Part shown: piece after piece, positions 17,609 through 25,595 of the stretch
How positions within the stretch are numbered: position 1 is the first letter of the stretch
Layout: the number at the start of each line of letters is the position of its first letter
Assembly (NCBI GenBank): GCA_965222205.1
Contig: OZ244932.1
Coordinates: 186,001-250,000 of the forward strand
From: RHLJ01 sp965222205
GTDB taxonomy: Bacteria > Bacteroidota > Rhodothermia > Balneolales > Balneolaceae
Direction of reading: 5' to 3'
DNA: 64,000 nt
Translations under genes and position numbers: made by a program
Notes under the pieces: model-generated
The model's database searches: none
Told to the model about the DNA's origin: nothing
What the model saw: only the letters and a program-made list of their open reading frames with translations

Positions 17609-18558
17609 TGAGACAACTATTTAGAAAAATATCTTCATATACTGGATTTTCGGAAACAGATTTAGATTTAATCATAAATAAAGCTCCAAAATCTTATAAA
17701 ATATTTCATATAAGCAAAAGAGATGGTGGTCAGAGAAGAATTGAACATCCTGCAAAAGAGACTAAAGCAATACAGCATGCATTACTTGAGTTGCTATTTT
17801 ATAAAATAAAGCCAAGTTCAATAGCTTATGCTTTTATACCAAATTTGCAATCTCCACTTAAAAAAAATGCATTCTTGCATTCTCGTTTTAAATATTCAGT
17901 AAGAATAGACTTCAAGGATTTTTTCCATTCTATAAAACCAGAAGATTTAAAAAGAATACTTATAAAAGAGAAAAAAAACATTGGTGAAATAGATGATGAT
18001 GATTTTGAACTAATTAGTTCAATTTGTTTTATGAAAAATAGGTTTAAAGATTTTGATCATCTATCTGTAGGCTCTCCTAGCTCCCCATACATCAGTAACT
18101 TAGTAATGCTGGATTTTGACGATGAATTAATAGAGTTAAAAGATAAAATTGATGAGTATGCATGTGTGACCAGATATGCGGATGACATTATTTTTTCAAC
18201 AAATAAAAAAGGTAATTGTAATCATTTTTTAAAGGGTTTAACCGAGTTAACCAGAAAAATTAAAAACCCGAGTTTGTCAATTAACATAGATAAGACAGTT
18301 TTTATGTCCAATGGTTCAAAAAGGATTGTAACTGGATTAGTAATTACAAATAACCATCAAGTTTCAATTGGTAATTCAAAAAAGAAAGAAATCAGATCAA
18401 AGGTTTATAATTTTAAAAAGGGTGAGTTAAATGATGATGAGATTAAATCTTTAAGTGGGTATTTAGCATTTATTCTTGATGTTGAACCTGATTTCTATCA
18501 TAGACTAACCTTAAAGTATGGTGCGAAGGCTTTGGAATCATTAATTTCTCACAACTAG
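17608..18558 (+). CDS. Retron reverse transcriptase
   Basis: 316 residues with all retron-RT signatures: NAFLH (N87-H91, the NAxxH region-X motif), RIDFKDFF with catalytic D101, LSVGSPSSPYISNLVM (domain 4), TRYADDIIFST with YADD at 190-193, and RIVTGLVITN (VTG, 241-243, region Y). N-terminal RDGGQRRIEHP is also family-like. It reverse-transcribes the msd into msDNA primed from a branching guanosine. Immediately downstream of the effector with one overlapping base. Codon use is AT-rich relative to the neighbouring metabolic genes. No other genes of an integrating element (integrase, transposase) are seen nearby. Confidence 0.95.
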   Translation: MRQLFRKISSYTGFSETDLDLIINKAPKSYKIFHISKRDGGQRRIEHPAKETKAIQHALLELLFYKIKPSSIAYAFIPNLQSPLKKNAFLHSRFKYSVRIDFKDFFHSIKPEDLKRILIKEKKNIGEIDDDDFELISSICFMKNRFKDFDHLSVGSPSSPYISNLVMLDFDDELIELKDKIDEYACVTRYADDIIFSTNKKGNCNHFLKGLTELTRKIKNPSLSINIDKTVFMSNGSKRIVTGLVITNNHQVSIGNSKKKEIRSKVYNFKKGELNDDEIKSLSGYLAFILDVEPDFYHRLTLKYGAKALESLISHN

Positions 18559-19479
18559 ATAGATTTATCATAGCGCAACCATCCGCTTGTGCAACCAGAG
18601 TTTTTATCCAGACAAAAAATTATTTCTCTCTAGACGATTTTTTTCAATTGCCCTGACGTTTTAATTCAATCATCAAGACGAATCAGTAAAAACATAGTGA
18701 TGTTTTCCTCAACCGATGCTTAGGTTTTGTCAAACCGATAAGCAAGAATGGATCAATATCTAACTATAGGTTGTAATAAGTCTCCCTTCGAGGGAGTACC
18801 GCGCCAAAAACTGGGGAGGAGGGGTGTTGGAGTGGCAACCAACTAAGAAATTGAAGGATGCCCTTCGCCTTACTTTACTTCGTTGCGTAAGACACCTTAC
18901 TGAAACAAGTTCAGCACAGGCTCCTCAAGGGAAGACTAGTTTCTTTCGAAGTAGAGAACTGTCTCCCTTTGGAGGGAGACAGAAATCACGCATGCGGGAT
19001 TTCAGAGGGAGGACGGTGGTGGGACGGAAGTTCAAGCTATCACCGTCCTCTCTGAGCCAAAACAAGTTTTGACCCTGTCCCTCCCCGAGGAGGGACAGGA
19101 TTGTGGGCGTTGATTTGGTAATATGCTAGATCGAAGTATCGCTCCCTACAGATCCTGATCCGTAAGCTGACGAACAGGATGACTTCTTTGATTGAAGTTC
19201 GTTCAATTAAACCAGCGAAGGGTTTCAACCCTTCGGATTAGGACAGAAATAAACTATCTGTCATTTCTACCGAAGGTATCATTATGTGAGATCGAAGCAA
19301 GGAATCTAAAGAGTTGTTTTTCGGAGTACCTTAGATTTCTCAGTCGTATTCACTCCTTCGAAATGACAAGAACGATAGTTGTTTTTCCATACCTATGGTT
19401 TCTTTAAGCTCTAACACCTTGCCTAAGGGTTGCTCAACGCCTCTTTTTCAGAATATTTGAACAGATTAAAAATATTCAT
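18559..19479. repeat. Gene-free region with mosaic palindromic repeats
   Basis: About 0.92 kb with no credible gene; frames of 62-82 codons are low-complexity and repeat-derived. Visible structures: CTCCCTTCGAGGGAG (18782-18796 area), GTCTCCCTTTGGAGGGAGAC (near 18961), a long arm pair GGACGGTG/CACCGTCC (about 19012-19050), CCTGTCCCTCC-CCGA-GGAGGGACAGG (near 19074-19099), a partial copy of the 25.4/58.5-kb repeat (19202-19243, with GCGAAGGGTTTCAACCCTTCG), and the GATCCTG...CAGGATGAC pair (19153-19182). This is a mosaic of dispersed REP-type units just 3' of the retron. Confidence 0.6.
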
Positions 19480-19509
19480 TTGTTGAAATAAATAAAAAAA
19501 TTACAACAA
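19480..19509 (+). promoter_or_regulatory. Predicted operator for the ArsR-like regulator, upstream of the CPBP gene
   Basis: Inverted repeat TTGTTGAAA (19480-19488), 12-nt AT spacer, TTACAACAA (19501-19509). The left arm is identical to, and the right arm differs by one base from, the operator between the regulator and the aspartyl protease genes, with the same 12-nt spacing. It lies 44 bp before the CPBP ATG. Confidence 0.6.
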
Positions 19510-19552
19510 TCAATAATTTGTATTACCTTAAATTAAATCTATTTGATTGAAT

Positions 19553-20407
19553 ATGATTGTTGAGCCCGTAAGAGAAAAACCAGGATTTTTGATTATCCCC
19601 ATACTTTATTGGTTGGTGTTAATCCTGGTGTTCAATCTTGTAAACACTGAAAACAGTTTACTCTTTCTTAAAAAGCTTCCCGGCTATGATGTCTGGATAA
19701 GGCTTCTAATGTTTGTGTTAATTCCGGTACTGATTTTCAAAGTGATTGAGGGGAGAAAATTTCGGATAGGATTCAATACATCAGTCTTTGGCAATAGCTT
19801 AAGCCTTGCACTAAAGGGGTGGGCTATTACCGGGCCAATAGGAGCAATAGCTTTTGGAATAGTTCTATTTCTTTTAGAGATGGATATTAATTCATGGAGT
19901 GGTTCATTATTAATAACAATAGGCTATGTAGTAGCATTGGTAATAATTATTCCAATTATAGGCAGGCACCCGGATTATGATCATGAATTAGAAAAAAAGA
20001 ATAGATCTACTGTTCTTATAAACCTCATAATTCTATTTGGGGTACTATCAGTATTTCTTAAACCAAGCTTGCCAATCTTATCTGGCATATTCATCTATAT
20101 TTTTATAGTGGGTTTTGGAGAAGAGATTTTATTCAGGGGCTTCCTTCAAACTTCACTTAATATTTTCCTGAAAAGACCTTTCAAAATTCGGGGAATTGAG
20201 TTTGGTTACGGTTTGATTATTACCGCGTTGCTTTTTGGTTTGACTCACGCTCTGGTTCTAAATCCATTTGAATGGCAAAGAGCAACCTTCACAACAATAG
20301 GAGGATTGATCTTTGGATTAATCAGGGAAAAAGAGAACTCAATCATGGCCTGCGGAATGCTTCATGCTTTCATGGACCTACCAAAACTTCTTGTTACCGA
20401 GCAATAG
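19553..20407 (+). CDS. CPBP family intramembrane metalloprotease
   Basis: 284 residues, about eight hydrophobic helices, of the CAAX prenyl protease/Abi (CPBP, formerly DUF2) family. Motif 1 GFGEEILFRGFLQ (EExxxR, E190, E191, R195 counting from this ATG), motif 2 FGLTHAL and motif 3 HAFMD give the usual Glu/His active-site set. These enzymes cleave within the membrane and in bacteria are often self-immunity or regulatory proteases. The ATG (19553) is preferred over an in-frame TTG six bases earlier. It begins a plus-strand run with two YceI proteins and a membrane protein, under the predicted operator. Confidence 0.88.
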   Translation: MIVEPVREKPGFLIIPILYWLVLILVFNLVNTENSLLFLKKLPGYDVWIRLLMFVLIPVLIFKVIEGRKFRIGFNTSVFGNSLSLALKGWAITGPIGAIAFGIVLFLLEMDINSWSGSLLITIGYVVALVIIIPIIGRHPDYDHELEKKNRSTVLINLIILFGVLSVFLKPSLPILSGIFIYIFIVGFGEEILFRGFLQTSLNIFLKRPFKIRGIEFGYGLIITALLFGLTHALVLNPFEWQRATFTTIGGLIFGLIREKENSIMACGMLHAFMDLPKLLVTEQ

Positions 20408-20438
20408 AATTATTACACAAAACTTAATCTAACATATT

Positions 20439-21020
20439 ATGAAAAATACACTTCTTTTAGCATTACTATTATTATTAACAAGTAATTCTGCCATTAGCCA
20501 GACTTACACAATTGATCCTGGCCACACTGCTATAACCTCAAAAGTAGTTCGTTTTGGAGTAGTTCCCGTATTAGGCCGATTCAATGAGGTATCGGGAGAA
20601 ATTACTTACAATCCTACACAAAAAGATCAAACGGAGGCGTCCATTATTATAAAAACGGAGAGTTATGTGGCTAATAATCCGGATGGAGAGGACGCGGTAA
20701 AGAGCGAAGCGTTCTTGAATGTAAAAGCATTCCCTGAAATGGAATTTAAAGTTACAGGTCTTAAAGAGGCAGATGATGGGTATGTAACTACCGGAACTCT
20801 TACCCTTCATGGAGTAACGAAGGAAGTGACTTTCCCGGCTTCAATAACTGGCCCAATGATTGATTTACCTACAAGAAAACAATCAATTGGGATAACAGGG
20901 GCCTTAACTATAAACAGGCTTGATTATAGTGTTGGATCAGAAATGAAACTGCCATCAGGAACTGAAATTATTGGAAACGAAGTAGTCATAGAGTTTTATG
21001 TTCTCGCTCTTGAAAACTAA
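20439..21020 (+). CDS. YceI family periplasmic lipid-binding-like protein
   Basis: 193 residues with a signal peptide (MKNTLLLALLLLLTSNSAISQ, cut before TYTID), followed by YceI-type beta-barrel sequence: TYTIDPGHTAITSKVVRFGVVPVLGRFNEVSGEI opening, TSEAFLNVKAFPEMEFK, GTLTLHGVTKEVTFP. YceI/TT1927b proteins bind polyisoprenoids or amphiphiles in a lipocalin-like barrel. Probably secreted to the periplasm. Its last 23 bases overlap the next gene, a second YceI-like protein. Physiological ligand unknown. Confidence 0.85.
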   Translation: MKNTLLLALLLLLTSNSAISQTYTIDPGHTAITSKVVRFGVVPVLGRFNEVSGEITYNPTQKDQTEASIIIKTESYVANNPDGEDAVKSEAFLNVKAFPEMEFKVTGLKEADDGYVTTGTLTLHGVTKEVTFPASITGPMIDLPTRKQSIGITGALTINRLDYSVGSEMKLPSGTEIIGNEVVIEFYVLALEN

Positions 21021-21528
21021 AAGTTCGTTTTTATTAATTCTTATTCTGGGTCAATACGCTTTGGCTCAGAATATTATACTTACTCCTTCGAATACTGATC
21101 TTAAATTCGAAATAAAGCACTTAAAGGTATTATCTGTACAAGGTACTTTTGATGATTTTAAAGGTAAGCTGATTATCAAAAAAGATTCGTTATTCCTTTC
21201 CGGATCCATTCAGGTTGAATCTATAAATACAAACAACGTATCAAGAGATGAAACCCTTAGGTCTAAACCGTATTTCGATGCAGAGCAGTATGCGGAGATA
21301 TTTTTTGAAGGAAGTGGAAGTAAGAAACAAGAAAGATTCTTTATGGAGGGTACTTTGACCTTGAAGGGGAAGAATACTGAGACAACTTTTGAATTATTAA
21401 GAGATGAGAAGTTTCTCAAATCAGACGAATTAATCATATCCCGAAAAAATGCGGGATTGAATTTCGATTCCATGGACCAACTAATAGGGGATAAGGTTAA
21501 GGTCATATTTAGAATTAAAACCCAATGA
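20998..21528 (+). CDS. Second YceI-like protein
   Basis: 176 residues with a signal peptide (about 1-23, LLILILGQYALAQ) and a shorter, more divergent YceI barrel: NTDLKFEIKHLKVLSVQGTFDDFKGKL at the start, SRDETLRSKPYFDAEQYAEIFFEG and GTLTLKGKNTETTFEL in the middle. The start ATG lies 23 bp inside the upstream YceI gene, an overlap typical of translational coupling; the two proteins may have arisen by tandem duplication. The pair suggests two related ligands or a heteromeric unit. Confidence 0.78.
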   Translation: MFSLLKTKSSFLLILILGQYALAQNIILTPSNTDLKFEIKHLKVLSVQGTFDDFKGKLIIKKDSLFLSGSIQVESINTNNVSRDETLRSKPYFDAEQYAEIFFEGSGSKKQERFFMEGTLTLKGKNTETTFELLRDEKFLKSDELIISRKNAGLNFDSMDQLIGDKVKVIFRIKTQ

Positions 21529-21587
21529 CATGGATTCAACTTTTTTAGAAGTCATGGCTTGTTTAACAACTCAAAAAATTCGCAACT

Positions 21588-22199
21588 ATGAATAAAATAT
21601 TACCCGTCAGTTCAGTCTCTATGATTCTGGCTGCTATTCTTTTGATTGTAATCAATATAGTGTTAACACCTTTCTTTGATACAAGCATGTACTATTCCGA
21701 AACCGCAACTACAGCTCTTTTCGTACTCCGGCAAAGCTTATCTGCATTAACTGCGCTCTTGCTTTCTATAGGAATAATCGGGCTTTACTTGAGAGGCTCT
21801 GATTCAGGAGGTTTTTTTGGATTGGCTACATTCTTATTGGCCTTCTCAGGCTCAGTTTTTTTATTCGCTCATGAATGGAACCAGATATTTTTTGTTTCCG
21901 AGTTGGCATCTGTTTCACCTGAAATTCTATCCGAGATAAATAATTCAACAAAATCTGATATTGCAGCATTGTTATCTCTGGTAACATTTAGTCTTGGATA
22001 TATATTGTTTTGTATATGGTTAATAAGGAGTAAAGTTTACTCCAGGATTGCTCCTATTCTGGTTATCTCAGGCTTTTTTGCTATCCCCCTTTTCAGTCTT
22101 TTATTTGGAGAAACAATCGGAGCAATCTTAGGAAATCTGATATTAGGCTTAGGTTTTTTACTAATCGGGATGGAGCTATATACTTACAAAAAAAACTGA
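21588..22199 (+). CDS. Six-helix membrane protein of unknown function
   Basis: 203 residues with about six hydrophobic helices (SSVSMILAAILLIVINIVL, FVLRQSLSALTALLLSIGIIGLYL, GLATFLLAFSGSVFLFAHEW, IAALLSLVTFSLGYILFCIW, IAPILVISGFFAIPLFSLLFG, and GAILGNLILGLGFLLIGMELY). I do not recognise the family by motif; DUF4386-like and other small integral proteins have comparable topology. The gene is the last of the plus-strand run that starts at the CPBP protease, and converges on the alpha/beta hydrolase gene. Confidence 0.65.
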   Translation: MNKILPVSSVSMILAAILLIVINIVLTPFFDTSMYYSETATTALFVLRQSLSALTALLLSIGIIGLYLRGSDSGGFFGLATFLLAFSGSVFLFAHEWNQIFFVSELASVSPEILSEINNSTKSDIAALLSLVTFSLGYILFCIWLIRSKVYSRIAPILVISGFFAIPLFSLLFGETIGAILGNLILGLGFLLIGMELYTYKKN

Positions 22200-22227
22200 A
22201 CTGAGATTTTTTTTAAAAAACTTCATT

Positions 22228-23256
22228 TTAGTTTTCATCCTTCCCGACAAAAGTTTGAATGACAGACTTAAGCTCTTTAGGCTTATCATACATAAGGAAA
22301 AGCCGGGTGTGATCAATTTTCCTGAACGTGATAAGCTCATGTTCAACTCCTTTCCAACTGTCTAAAGTAAGATTTTTCATATAATTCGGGCGTTCAGGAT
22401 CCAGATAAAAATTATCATCATTAAAACCCGGCTGTACAATAAGAGTGGGCACTGTAAGATTGTTTAGCTCATGGGTTATATCCATTGAGTAAAACTCCAG
22501 GATGTATCTTATCTGTACTGTTAATGAAGCTTTAGCAGATTGCCTCCAAAGAAATAGCCCTCTCATTGGATTTACTGCATAATCATAAGACATATAGTTG
22601 TTATCGTACCAGGTTTTCTCTGTAACCGTATTGAACCATCTATTCGAGAGTAGATTCACGTATTCTTCTCTCTGTTTTAAACTCCATGAAAACATCTCTG
22701 GCGTGCTCTCGAAATAACTTTTAGCTACCCCGGAAATCAATACTAAATTTTCAAATTTATCCCGATGTTTAATGGCAAGTTTTAATGCAATCTGTGTTGC
22801 AACAGACCAATGTGCTATCAATAAACTTTGCTCAATATTTTCTCTTTGTATAAGATTCTCAATGCCCTTTACTGCTGAGTTTATCCAAGGAGTTTGAGCA
22901 AAATCCATTTTTTGTTTTTGAATAGGTAAGGGATCGCTTCCTCCAAAGCCTGGTAAGGTAACCGCATAAATTGTATAGTCGTTTTTATAAACTTCAAGAA
23001 ACTCTTTATATGTTTCAGCACCAAATCCAAGGCCGGGGATAAATATCATGGTATCAGGTCCACTTCCCATTTTTAAAACTCCGCCTAGTTCATCCCAATC
23101 AGTAGTTTTAATATCACTGCTGTGAATTAAATTGTTAAGAGTGGAATCCTGTTCCAAAGATCTTATCTGGGCAACTGAGACACTAGAAAGCTGAACTAGA
23201 AAAAAAGATAAGATCAAGAATGCTCGTATAATCAACAGGGTTCTCACTTTATTCAA
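22228..23256 (-). CDS. Secreted alpha/beta hydrolase with atypical nucleophile elbow
   Basis: 342 residues with an N-terminal signal peptide or membrane segment (about 1-30) and an alpha/beta hydrolase core: oxyanion-side FIPGLGFGAETY (about 72-83), TLPGFGGSD (about 100-107), and a nucleophile elbow LIAHWSVATQIAL with S151 in HWSVA instead of the usual GxSxG. The late His is probably in FRKIDHTRLFLM (about 318). Its ATG overlaps the upstream gene by 8 bp. The elbow deviation (His before, Ala after the Trp-Ser) is unusual. The substrate is unknown. Confidence 0.82.
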   Translation of the reverse strand: MNKVRTLLIIRAFLILSFFLVQLSSVSVAQIRSLEQDSTLNNLIHSSDIKTTDWDELGGVLKMGSGPDTMIFIPGLGFGAETYKEFLEVYKNDYTIYAVTLPGFGGSDPLPIQKQKMDFAQTPWINSAVKGIENLIQRENIEQSLLIAHWSVATQIALKLAIKHRDKFENLVLISGVAKSYFESTPEMFSWSLKQREEYVNLLSNRWFNTVTEKTWYDNNYMSYDYAVNPMRGLFLWRQSAKASLTVQIRYILEFYSMDITHELNNLTVPTLIVQPGFNDDNFYLDPERPNYMKNLTLDSWKGVEHELITFRKIDHTRLFLMYDKPKELKSVIQTFVGKDEN

Positions 23257-24556
23257 AAATTAATGTCATGGTTTCGAAATTCAGGATCATTTTATCAAAC
23301 TGGTTTACAACATCCTGGCCAATATTCGCATATCTTGTTTCGGGGGCACTTGATATTTCTTCAACAAAAAGTCTGACATCTGTAATAGTTACTTCCTGCC
23401 CACCTATCCCAAAACTAAAAGAAGGTACCTCGAACCCTTTTACGGCTTTAGCTCCCCCTGCACCCATTTGATTGAGCTCCTTTTCCTCATAAATAGACCT
23501 GTTAAATTCTGAGCTATATTTCTTTGTAAAAGTAGAATAGAAAGTTGTATTGTCAGCTCCGGTATCGAATGTACACAACAACTGGTCTTCTTTATACTTA
23601 ACCTGAACTAATGGAGTGAATCCATCCATGGCAAGATTATTCAAACTGTAGTCATTTACTTTCTCCGGGATTTCAATCACATTCTCTTTGGTTTTTATGT
23701 GGATCTCTTTAGCAGCCTCCAGTACAGGGAACCCAATGATTCCTTCAATTGAATAATCAAATTGTGGAAAGGTTAAGGTCTCATCTTCTACTACCAGAAA
23801 TATTACATTTCGAAAAACATGATTCCCTAAAGTAATTTCGCTCGCAACAGCTATATCAGATTCAACCATCATTCCGGTAAAACCCGCAACTTCAAAGTTT
23901 GCGTCTATTACTTCTACGTTGTTTTCTTCCGCCACTGAGCGTTGAATCACAGAAAAATTTGCCCCGGTATCCAAAACGAAATTACTTTGGGTTCCATTTA
24001 CTTTTATTGGGATACGATCGAGTCCGGCTTTATCCTGTTCAAGTTTAAGTGAAGAACTTCCGGTTGTTTCTACAGACATTGCCGGTGTTTTTGCAAGTGC
24101 TCCCCAAATTAAACGTTCATTGGTTTGAGTTTTTATAGTAAGTGAATCAGTTACCGGAGCATATTTTTCTATCAGTAAGTTACCAGCCCGATAGGCTTCA
24201 TTATAATCGCCTATGCGAACCAGGTTATTGATTTTCAACACTAAAGCATCTGAAGCAAGTGAATCAGGGGATTCAGTTTCTGCAATTAGTCTATCAATAA
24301 ATGTATTTGATTCTAATGGCTTATTAAAAGCATTGCTAACTACCGCTTTATAGTATAGGTATTCTCGCTCATCGTTTATCGGAACTTCATTTAATGCTAT
24401 CCTGAGACTGAAATAGTCACCTGTTTCATATACTTCTTTTAGTTCTGCTAATTGTTCAATTGATAATTCGACCTGATGTAAGCAGGCATTTAGTGTAAGT
24501 ATCAAAAACCCTAAACTGACTATAAGTTTTTTGGTAAGGATTATATCTTTTGCCAT
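23249..24556 (-). CDS. Retropepsin-like aspartyl protease lipoprotein
   Basis: 435-residue probable lipoprotein: signal sequence with lipobox LNAC, lipid Cys25. Residues about 30-160 are helical with TPR-like Leu/Tyr pattern. Two retropepsin-type active sites follow: NFVLDTGANFSVI (D196-G198) and LLCTFDTGADNTTFY (D331-G333), i.e. a duplicated aspartyl-protease pair in one chain; flap-like Gly segments are between them. It would act at the inner face of the outer membrane or outside. It is transcribed divergently from the ArsR-like regulator and overlaps the hydrolase gene by 8 bp, so the two minus-strand genes are one operon. Confidence 0.85.
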   Translation of the reverse strand: MAKDIILTKKLIVSLGFLILTLNACLHQVELSIEQLAELKEVYETGDYFSLRIALNEVPINDEREYLYYKAVVSNAFNKPLESNTFIDRLIAETESPDSLASDALVLKINNLVRIGDYNEAYRAGNLLIEKYAPVTDSLTIKTQTNERLIWGALAKTPAMSVETTGSSSLKLEQDKAGLDRIPIKVNGTQSNFVLDTGANFSVIQRSVAEENNVEVIDANFEVAGFTGMMVESDIAVASEITLGNHVFRNVIFLVVEDETLTFPQFDYSIEGIIGFPVLEAAKEIHIKTKENVIEIPEKVNDYSLNNLAMDGFTPLVQVKYKEDQLLCTFDTGADNTTFYSTFTKKYSSEFNRSIYEEKELNQMGAGGAKAVKGFEVPSFSFGIGGQEVTITDVRLFVEEISSAPETRYANIGQDVVNQFDKMILNFETMTLIFE

Positions 24557-24600
24557 TATATTCTATTGAAATTTAAATATTATCTATTGCATCAACGGTT

Positions 24601-24636
24601 TAATTGTTGAAAAGTTATAAAAAATTTCAACAATTA
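24601..24636. promoter_or_regulatory. Predicted operator in divergent promoter (protease / regulator)
   Basis: A perfect inverted repeat, TAATTGTTGAAA (24601-24612), 12-nt spacer, TTTCAACAATTA (24625-24636). It sits between the aspartyl protease start (24556, minus) and the regulator TTG (24679, plus), so it could control both. The core TTGTTGAAA-N12-TTTCAACAA is matched by the site upstream of the CPBP gene. Confidence 0.65.
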
Positions 24637-24678
24637 GATATTATAATATTTATGTTTGTGTAACCAGTAAATAAATAC

Positions 24679-25287
24679 TTGAACAGTTTGGTTTTTTCAG
24701 AGAATAATGAGGAGAAGGATATCTTTTGGGTTAATAGTCCAGATCAACTTAAACTACTTACATCTCCAATTCGATTAGCAGTGATAGATAGTATTGCAGT
24801 AATGAGTACGGCTTCGATTTCTGATGTAGCTCTGGATTTAGGTGTGCCGGCCGATTCGCTTTATTACCATGTAAAAAAGTTAGTTTCTTCGGGTCTATTG
24901 ATTGAGAAAGGGATTCAGGAAACATCAAGAAGAGATGAAATAGTTTACTCTCTTCCGAAGCCAAAGCTCAGGATCAAATACGATCTTAAGAATCCAGCTA
25001 ATTCTAAAATAATAGCAAAAATATTTAATTCTATTCTTAGGTCTACAGGTAAAAATTTTGAAACTGCCTTTAGCAACCCAAACTCGATAGTAGAAGGAAA
25101 AAAAAGAAATTTATGGGGAGCTCAGCTCAGAGGCTGGTTGAACGATCAGGAATTGGAAGAGATAAATGTATTGCTAAATCAGCTACATGACATTTTTGAT
25201 AACGCCGAAAAAAAAGAAGACAAAAAATTACACTCAATTACCTGGGTTTTAACTCCCCTTAGCGAGCAACCAAAAAGGAGAGCATGA
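24679..25287 (+). CDS. ArsR-like winged-helix transcription regulator
   Basis: 202 residues. About 22-75 form a winged HTH: LLTSPIRLAVIDSIAVMSTASISDVALDLGVP, then SLYYHVKKLVSSGLLIEKGIQ, the recognition helix and wing pattern of ArsR/MarR-like regulators (HTH_20). The C-terminal ~120 residues carry an unassigned, Lys-rich, probably dimerisation or ligand-sensing region. The start is TTG, with no other nearby start. It is divergent from the aspartyl protease gene over a perfect inverted repeat; autoregulation and control of the accessory module are inferred. Sequence is AT-rich. Confidence 0.8.
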   Translation: MNSLVFSENNEEKDIFWVNSPDQLKLLTSPIRLAVIDSIAVMSTASISDVALDLGVPADSLYYHVKKLVSSGLLIEKGIQETSRRDEIVYSLPKPKLRIKYDLKNPANSKIIAKIFNSILRSTGKNFETAFSNPNSIVEGKKRNLWGAQLRGWLNDQELEEINVLLNQLHDIFDNAEKKEDKKLHSITWVLTPLSEQPKRRA

Positions 25288-25370
25288 GAAATACTAAAAA
25301 CACTTTTATTCTGCTCTCCCGTCTGTCGACTGCAGGTTATCTGACAGAGATAGGGATGAAAAACTTCGTA

Positions 25371-25471
25371 GATATAGCATAATTAAGCAAGCGAAGGGTT
25401 TTAATCCTTTGTAGTAAGGTAAGATAAGATAACAAAAACGCTCCAACGTAGAGCATTGGAGCGAGTTGAAG
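25371..25471 (+). repeat. Dispersed intergenic repeat, copy in + orientation
   Basis: About 100 bp that reappear, reverse-complemented, at 58462-58556: GATATAGCA, AATTAA-CAAGCGAAGGGTTTTAA-CC(C/T)TT-G, TAGTAAG, an AACAAAA-CGCTCCAACG block with the CGCTCCAA/TTGGAGCG hairpin, and GCGAG(C/T)TGAAG. By eye about 90% identical. A shorter piece is also at 19202-19243. Confidence 0.8.
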
Positions 25472-25518
25472 ATAACAGCGTTGTTCTGGCAAATATTAAT
25501 CAAAGTGCCACTCCCTAC

Positions 25519-25566
25519 AGATCCCGGATCTTCCGAAGGAATGCCTTCGGCAAAGTCCGGGATGAC
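25519..25566. repeat. REP-like hairpin with inner CCGAAGG/CCTTCGG stem
   Basis: Outer arms ATCCCGGA and TCCGGGAT flank an inner hairpin CCGAAGGAATGCCTTCGG, ending in GATGAC. It closes the 25288-25595 gap, which otherwise holds only the repeat described above; no gene. The CTCCCTACAG lead-in is the same as at 19137-19152. Confidence 0.6.
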
Positions 25567-25595
25567 AAATCGTGGTCCTTGGTCTTCCGTCGTTC

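Noticed and set aside
18824..19407. Frames of 62-82 codons in the gap after the retron
   Set aside because: They read through palindromic repeats on both strands and have no recognisable domain.
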